Of a stretch of DNA of 64,000 nt, positions 57,252 to 64,000 are shown piece by piece. The DNA is taken from NCBI GenBank assembly GCA_964017155.1, contig OZ024865.1, positions 11,288,509 through 11,352,508 on the forward strand. The letters run 5' to 3'. Numbering within the stretch: the first letter of the stretch is position 1; each line of letters begins with the position of its first letter. The DNA is from Oasisia sp. SBJ-2009 (taxonomy: Eukaryota; Annelida; Polychaeta; Sabellida; Siboglinidae). A program made the position numbers and the translations under genes. A model generated the notes under the pieces. It did not search any database, had not been told where the DNA came from, and saw only the letters and a list, made by a program, of their open reading frames with translations.

Positions 57252-57620
57252 TATATACGTCACAAGCAAAAATGTGAGCGGGATCCCCGTCAAGCTTTGC
57301 CTTTTTGCCAATTTTGCCCAACAAAGGTCAATATCACAATGTCAATGGTAATCATAAATAATCATGGGCACTTATCACCTTATGTACAAGTCGGACCCAC
57401 CTCAATTTTCCCATTATAACTATATTTTTGCCAACATTTTAACCATGGACACGGTCCACGGGAGTATAGGTGTGTCCGGCCCAGGGAAGCTGCGAGACGA
57501 TAGTCTGACTCTGAGATCTATGACAGCGTCTGCTGGCCTTGCTCTAAGCCCTAGACCTAGTCAGACTAGGCTGCTACAGCCAGTGGCTGGGTATCGAGAG
57601 AACAGAGTTTACTTTAGATA
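57252..57620. repeat. Mosaic repeat, segments F and D
   Basis: F (ACGTCACAAGCAAAAATGTG to AATCATAAATAATCATG) at 57252-57366 recurs at 59008-59110. D follows at 57439-57620. Confidence 0.85.
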
Positions 57621-58962
57621 GGTACATCAGAATCCGCTAGGTGGCGTATTGAAATCTCGCGGTCGTTTCCGTTCCAAAAGTTGTGACCAAGATATCTTCC
57701 TGCGTCAGCCGTCGTCAGAAATCACATGGTCACGCAATTTGCTTTGCCGCTGCATACTGATTAGGAAAACAGTGTCTTTTGACCGTGGAATCAACCAATG
57801 GATAATTGTTTTACATTTTCAGCCAGTTTTTGTTTACTTCGCCGTTTTCTGTGCATTGAGGTGAAGTTTGATGTTTTCTTTACTTGTGAAATAGACATAT
57901 AAATCTAACTTGTCCATCTATGAAACCTGGTTGTCCATCTAGTATGGTATATTAGCTTTAAAATGGTATATGTAGTATTATTGGGCATGCCTGGCCGGCG
58001 ACACACCCAGGTGGGCAACTTTGGCACCCTTTGCCGTTCTGTGCGTTTATTTACAACAGTCTATGCCGCAACACGCCGGCAGCACAGCCATCAGCGACAG
58101 CGTCGGTTGGCGCTTTCCAGCATTAATTAAATCCAATTTCATCACAATCATCGTGTATTGTTGCTGTTATTATTCACTTGTGTGATTATATGTGTATACA
58201 TATAATTACAGTTTAGCTGTTTTGGGCTTATGTTAGAACGTCATTCTAAAATATTTGAAGGAAATTTTTTATAAACTTCGTCTTCACGTTTGCATTGACA
58301 ATCGCATTTCATAGAATCGTTATTAAAATCGGTAAGCGTCTTAAACTTTAAAAACAAATTTATTTACCCGTATAATATTTATATATTTTTTATTTTCACC
58401 CGTTTTATGTAATTAATCCTAATAAATAGGTCAGATGCTAAATATAGGTAAACTAATTAGGTCATCAACAAACTTCATATTTTACAAGATGAGAATCAGT
58501 ATATTCATTCATAATTATATATTTATAAATTAAAGTACTAAACCCCATGAATAATTGATCTTGTTACTAATTATTCCCCCGTTTTATGTAATTAAACCTA
58601 GTAATTAGGTCAAATGTTAATTATAACTCATCTAATTATGCCATTTAAATTATGTATGTAATAATATTCACATGTTTTTCTAGATCACATAACTTTTTAT
58701 TTCACCCCAATATCTTCAGGATAGGCAATTATATTACCATTTTCCTATATACTCAGACACAGTGCTCCAGCTTCCTGGTCACAAGAAATGGACAGAATTC
58801 AATACAAAAAATCGCCCTTTTTCTGAGTACAAAAAGTGGAATTACTTCAAAAATAATAAAGATCTCAAAAAAATTCAAAAAGTGTTGAAAACTACATACT
58901 AAACCCTATCATATGGTGTAATTTGAATAAAATTTTATTTGAATTTGTTCTGATGTACCTAC
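57621..58962. other. AT-rich, with one direct repeat pair
   Basis: CCCGTTTTATGTAATTAA starts ~65-bp direct repeats at 58399 and 58577. No gene. Confidence 0.55.
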
Positions 58963-59110
58963 TTTAGAGTTGTGTTTTGATGTATCCAGTACATCGCGGT
59001 TTGTATACGTCACAAGCAAAAGTGTGAGCGGGATCACCGTCAAGCTTTGCCTTTTTGCCAATTTTGCCCAACAAAGGTCAATATCACAATGGTAATCATA
59101 AATAATCATG
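58963..59110. repeat. Mosaic repeat, segments E-F
   Basis: E joins F directly here, which suggests D-E-F was the order of the parent repeat. Confidence 0.85.
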
Positions 59111-59324
59111 TCAACGACGTTGAATAGATAACGGTTAATATGTTTACGAAGTAATTTACTACTGCGACATCGGACATGACATGTCCTAGACTAGAGCAAA
59201 AATTACTGCATACATTTGATACTTTAGCGATTTTCCATTGGCTTGGGTTTCCGTCATTAAGACAATCTTCTAAAACCAGAATTTCAACAACATATATGAC
59301 GAAAAGCACGTGTTGGGCAGCCAT
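59106..59324 (-). CDS. Possible short first exon, unrecognised
   Basis: 72 codons from ATG 59324 in the context AAAAATGGCT, a fair Kozak match. The start reads MAAQHVLFVIYVVEILVLED, hydrophobic and possibly a signal or membrane segment. It overlaps repeat segment F only at its very end. No family and no clear splice donor, so it may be chance. Confidence 0.2.
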   Translation of the reverse strand: MAAQHVLFVIYVVEILVLEDCLNDGNPSQWKIAKVSNVCSNFCSSLGHVMSDVAVVNYFVNILTVIYSTSLT

Positions 59325-60290
59325 TTTTGGATCGCTTGATCAAGATGATGTCGGCGTTTGCTTGCCTAGGCTAGGCCTAGGGCTAGGCCCTAACCTCCAA
59401 GACCAAGGCCAAGCAACTTGGTCTGGATACATCAGTTTAGACTTGAGTCGTAGATGGGGAAAGTTTGTTTCTGCCGCGTGTGCAAGGCCGTTCAGCAACA
59501 CATCTCCAATATACGCACACATACATCACAACATTTGTTATATTTAATATGGTACCTGTATATCCTGGGCTTGGTTTAAGTAGCTTACGAGTAATCCACA
59601 TTCCACGAGCTCCGTCACTGTCACTGGTGATGACGTCAACGCCCGGCAGACGACATTTGGATTTGAGTACGTGGACAATTCATTACATGGAATCTGATGG
59701 CGCGTGCAGCCAGCACGCAAACATTACAGTTAAAACGTCCCATTTGACCCGTTATAAATGTGACATTTATGCTTAAAGATGAATGTAAACACTTTTCACT
59801 GCACACGATTTCCGTACAGACATGACCGCTCCATGTTTCGTGTTTTTTCCCATATGCAAATCAGCGGTTGGTGTTTGTGAGGAGAATGTTGTAATTGATC
59901 GGCGCGACGGATGTATTTCTTCTCCCATTTAACCAGTAAACTTCAATACGTTTAAGATTATTGTTGGTATTGGCAGGAGATGCGCATCGCTGTAGAAATA
60001 CAAGAGAACAATGGAAGAACATTGTTTTCTGCTGAATAAAAATGAATTTGACGTACATGAAGGAAGCGGATGTGGAAGGGATAAGGCCAAGGCAAGTGCA
60101 CGTTTATTTACCGGGCTCAGAAATGGGCGACGCTAGCCTTGAAGCAGCCAAGACCATCCGGGCTGCAGCTGTTTACATCAGTACCAGTCATACTATCCTT
60201 GGCACATCCATGTACATACATCTCAGTCAATAAAATCGCTCACTAGTAGCGTGGTCGGCCTCCGGTCCTATTAGCCTATGTTTGCGTTAT
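59325..60290. other. No gene recognised
   Basis: GCCTAGGCTAGGCCTAGGG near 59364 is a short palindromic-looking CTAG-rich cluster. The 63-codon ORF at 60042-60233 is unrecognised. Confidence 0.4.
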
Positions 60291-61324
60291 CAGACATGCC
60301 ACATCTTTGGGATGGCAATCCGTATTTTTGACCTAAAATTCTGTAAGAATCCTGCAACAATCCGTATCGCTAATCAGATCTTCCAGTTAACTGGCCTAAG
60401 TTATTAAGGCCTTTTCAAAACGTATGTGTATGTGTTAGGAATGTCATTCTGCACCAATCCCTCTAAAAAGAAGTTAGATATATATTTTTTTAAGTCGACG
60501 TAAATATAAGTCGATGTGACAAGGCGCGAGCAGTTAGCTTAGTCAAAGGCGAAGTCTAGCGTGTGCATTGCGTAGTAAAAAAACCAACAATTAGCCATAG
60601 TTTATAAATGTATGCTTAAAACAAATATATCTGCATTATATAGAATACAAAGTTAATGATGTAGCCTTAGTTAAAAAAAAACGATATAAGACTTCGCTTC
60701 GCTATGATGCAGAATTACATTCCAAACACTTACACATCGAAAAAACGTGGTATTCCCGTTTTGAAAAGGCCCTAATAATTTAGGCCAGTTAACTGGAAAA
60801 GTACCGACAATTTAGTTCATTTCAGCACGTTTAAACTGGGTACCGCAAAACAGACAGTGTCATCAAATAATAACAGTTTATCTCAGCAGTTCGCGCGTAT
60901 ATCAAAGTTTCACTGGCAAGCGTCAACATCTTGAAATAAGAAATACTGGCGATTTCGCGTCGTCGAGCTCCATTTTTTGTCCTGCTTTTCATAATCATCA
61001 CGCGCCTGCCACGCGCCCCGTTCCCACCCGTTGAGCCACATGCCGCAGTTTTCATAACAACAAATTTACCAGCGCTCCATCTATTACGCGCTACAATAAA
61101 CTAATCGGTGGTTTAGGTCGTTCGTTTTGAATCGATTTACTTAGTCATTAACAGTAAACGATTATTCCATTGTGCTGTAGTTTTGTGAAGCATACAAGGA
61201 CATAATGTGGCTAAAAATACTGTATCCATAATTTTTTTTAACATCCGTATCAAAATGGAGTACGGCCGTATCACCGCCAAAATCCGTATCGGATACGGGT
61301 AATCCGTATCATGTGGCAAGTCTG
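60291..61324. mobile_element. TIR element (about 1.03 kb) with nested MITE
   Basis: Ends CAGACATGCCACAT and ATGTGGCAAGTCTG. Both ends carry AATCCGTATC-type subterminal repeats. A possible 8-bp target duplication GCGTTATC/GCGCTATT has two mismatches. No transposase. Confidence 0.6.
60381..60798. mobile_element. MITE of 418 bp with about 42-bp TIRs
   Basis: TTCCAGTTAACTGGCCTAA continues into TTATTA(A/G)GGCCTTTTCAAAACG, and this is inverted at 60757-60798 with two mismatches. The outermost CCAGTTAACTGG is itself palindromic. No ORF. Confidence 0.75.
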
Positions 61325-61539
61325 CGCTATTTCAGCTACACGCCTACCATCTTCAATTTAGGGCGAGTATTTGCGCTGTTCACGTGACTGATGCAGTAGC
61401 GACTGACGAAGTCAAAATAATTGTATAGCCCGACTCCGCTCACTCCCACGGTTTGCGGAGACGATCAGCAAAGGAGTATTTGCGCAGCGAGGATGTTGAG
61501 GTGTGCCCAAATGTGTTCAAATGTGCGCTATCATCTTGG
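61325..61539. other. Unique sequence, nothing seen
   Basis: Between the TIR element and the palindrome. Confidence 0.5.
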
Positions 61540-61587
61540 TACGGCAGAATATTCCACTTCGTATACGAAGTGGAATATTCTGCCGTA
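61540..61587. repeat. Perfect 48-bp palindrome without loop
   Basis: TACGGCAGAATATTCCACTT, continuing CGTA, is followed at once by its exact complement. The symmetry centre lies between 61563 and 61564. Confidence 0.98.
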
Positions 61588-61639
61588 TCACAAATAGCAC
61601 CGTTTTAACACAATAATTAGTGACTGAAATTCACTTCAA

Positions 61640-61732
61640 CCCACAGAAACACCCACACGCACAGAAACACACACATACGCACCCACGCACCCACGCACAC
61701 ACGCACGAGCGTTCACCACACACACACACACA

Positions 61733-61765
<33 letters not shown>

Positions 61766-61782
61766 GCACACAACACACACGT

Positions 61783-61857
<75 letters not shown>
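61640..61857. repeat. CA-rich microsatellites: (CACG)n then (CA)n
   Basis: Irregular ACACGCACC units lead into (ACGC)n at about 61733-61765 and pure (AC)n to 61857. ORFs across it on both strands are artefacts. Confidence 0.97.
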
Positions 61858-61859
<2 letters not shown>

Positions 61860-64000
61860 AAAACCTGTAGTACCATTTGAAAGCCTATATCTCGTATCCC
61901 AACAAGTAGACGTAGATTTACATAAATCCAAAGTCAAATATCTTATCTGGTAATTAAATCAATCACTCCGTGGTTCTAGCAGAAATGATGGGATGGCAGG
62001 ATGGAAAATGGTTTCTGGGAAATGGGGTATGCTAATTTAGGGAATTTTCCTGGACTCTTATCTCAGTTACTCAAATGACGCTGAGATATAATTTCAGGAA
62101 ACGTTCTGAAAATGTTTGTTGGTTATGAAGGAATTTTGAAAAAGACATAAAACAGAGTCTCATCTCGCATTTATTCCAATACACACTTTCGGGCGTGCAC
62201 AAACACGCGCAATCTCTTGAACACACGCATGAAAAGGTAAAGGTAAGTTCTTATATAGCGCAGTATCCAGTCTTCATGACTGCAAATGCGCTTCACACTT
62301 TACGTCCATGGCAGATATGTTCAAGTAATGACCTTTCAACTGCGCTGGGATGCATTCAGCCATATATAGAATACATTCTTCATGTAATCTACACTCAATC
62401 TTGCAAACATTCTACCCGTTAAGATGTGTATATGAACTTCGCAGACCGATAGCTCACAGGGGATCCTCATCCATTCGTTTTACTCAACACCACGAAATCC
62501 GAGAAATCACCAGGTCGATTAGTTTGGCGACAGGTGAGCAAGTTCAGCTCCAAATGTCCCACGTTTTCAGTTGTATTGTTCTTATTGTTCTTCTAACTTC
62601 ACTTTCATCTTCTTGCACCTTTAGCATTGCGCACCGCACAAACTCCTATGTTAGTCCCAGATGGGGCTGTATGGAGTATATGAACAAAGAACAAAGAACA
62701 GGCACTAAATGCATTACCTCCACAGCAGCGTCGCCGTCTTGTCTCCTGATTTTAATATCAGACGAGCGAGAAACTATAAACGCCGCCGCGAAACATGTTA
62801 ACACCTCCCAGTCCGATAGGTGACCTACGTAAGTTATTATAAATCATAGCGCAATATACAGTTCTTTGGAATGCCAAAGCGCTCCACACGTTACCTCCCT
62901 GGTAGACCTGTTCAATCAAGCACCATCTCAAATTGGCTAGAAAACATTTAGCCACGCAGAAATTAATGCGCGAAGACTGCTCATACACATAAACACCACA
63001 GTCTAACGCCATGCAATCCTTTATGCAGCTGTGTGAACAAGAGCAGTGAAGGATGAAATAACTTCGCTATGAATTTGTTCCGTGTTTTTACTGGCTGGAT
63101 AGTTTCCCAAAACTCTACTTTCACCGTTAAAAGACAAGTGTTGTAAGAAGACAAATACCCGCACGAACGCCCACGTGAACGCACACGCGAACGCACACAC
63201 AGGACACGTAAAATTTGACGCATGCGTATAAGGAGACAACGTCGTCAGGAAGTTGCGCATTGCGCAGCTGCGTGTTCGCACAATTAGCGGTCACGTGATT
63301 GCTGTTTCCGCCCAACAACGAGCAGGGTGATAGAGGAACGCGAAGTCGAAGTGGATACGCGAAAGGATAGTTGTTTTCATTTCTTCGTCGTTTTCTCCTT
63401 CGTCGTCTTTATTGGTTCGTTCCTGATACAATTATCATTATTTTATTCGTTTCAATGTTGTTGTAGTAATTAGCCACGATGATATCGAGATATGGACTGC
63501 AAGCGACAAGGCCATCGGATTGGGATTCGAAGAGGCTTTCTTAGCGAACGTCGATCGAAAGGGAAGATACTTCACATTCGGATCAAGTTGAGGAAACGGC
63601 TGTTACGCCTAAATGACAGTGACTTTATTAGTAATTATCGGACTTTAAATGTTAGCGTTTTGCGAGATGTAGATTGTTGTAGTTTATTTTAGGTAATCGC
63701 GGTCTGGAGGAGAGTAAAGTCCTTTCGCTGTTGAAGCACAGGAAAATCACACCTCCTCCTCCCTGAAAGAGGTTTGAGGTTGGGTGGCCGGCTTGCAGAT
63801 TCCTTCCATGACTTACCCGCCGTCTTCAACTGTCAGTTATTTTAATAAGATATTGTTTATATCTTATCAAAATGACTGATTAATTAGTGTCGGTGCATTT
63901 TTCGTCATTCGATGTATCATTTCGTTAAGTAATAAAACTAAAAAACAAAGAAATTGTGTATTGTTTTTTAGAAGCGTTGTGTAATCGAACGAAACATGTG
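61858..64000. other. Gene-poor end of window with a diverged dispersed repeat pair
   Basis: AAGTTCTTATATAGCGCAGT with AAATGCGCTTCACAC (62238-62370) and AAGTTATTATAAATCATAGCGC with AAAGCGCTCCACAC (62827-62960) look like two old copies of one repeat. No exon was recognised. ORFs at 62350-62823 and 63492-63692 have no visible domain. Confidence 0.4.

Noticed and set aside
61540..61587. loxP-like recombination site
   Set aside because: It shares ACTTCGTATA...TATACGAAGT but has no spacer and no recombinase nearby. The similarity is probably chance.
61620..61937. His/Thr-rich (+) and Val-Cys-rich (-) ORFs
   Set aside because: They are translations of CA/CACG microsatellites.

Overview
This window looks like nuclear DNA of an invertebrate animal, probably marine. 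It is AT-rich, with long gene-poor stretches, GT-AG introns, microsatellites and metazoan transposon families (hAT, piggyBac, Harbinger, RTE/CR1/L2-type LINEs, an LTR element). The phylum cannot be fixed from this sequence. No intact host gene was recognised with confidence, and no tRNA, rRNA, operon or CRISPR array was seen. The window is mainly nested mobile elements and their remains.

1-22 kb, + strand: the 3' end of a hAT/ZNF862-type transposase gene (370-1644); a broken zinc-finger protein with the start of a TatD-like domain (3599-4327); the last two exons of an unnamed coiled-coil gene whose intron holds an internally deleted piggyBac element (4760-6254); and degraded THAP, Myb/SANT and HARBI1-nuclease pieces. 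Two piggyBac-type copies of identical length (9780-10920 and 17870-19010) lie in opposite orientation. A TIR element (19015-19844) abuts the second. A decayed DDE-like transposase follows (20112-20845).

22.8-26.5 kb: a nearly perfect inverted repeat with two 1,282-bp arms. Each arm carries one copy of a 249-codon fragment related to the 20-kb transposase. The motif GTAACGTCAGTCAC and variants cluster around both.

26.8-36.6 kb: an 8,790-bp hAT element (27599-36388) with an 8-bp target duplication. It holds a broken four-exon BED/hAT transposase and a nested full-length LINE with an intact 1,043-codon ORF. The repeat it inserted into is present without the insertion at 56168-57162, so the window carries its own empty-site control.

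37.2-45.3 kb: a pair of LTRs with a primer-binding site and a polypurine tract bounds 8.1 kb. This holds no pol gene of its own. It holds a repeat-rich ORF, a 5'-truncated L2/CR1-type LINE, a 27/34-bp satellite, and a 1,622-bp non-autonomous hAT inserted in that satellite.

46-64 kb: a frameshifted CR1/Jockey-group LINE (46255-49640), a 37-bp tandem array, several small TIR elements, a family of mosaic duplicates (55.5-59.1 kb), a perfect 48-bp palindrome and CA-rich microsatellites. Most of the rest shows nothing recognisable.

All family calls come from reading motifs by eye. None was checked by a database search.
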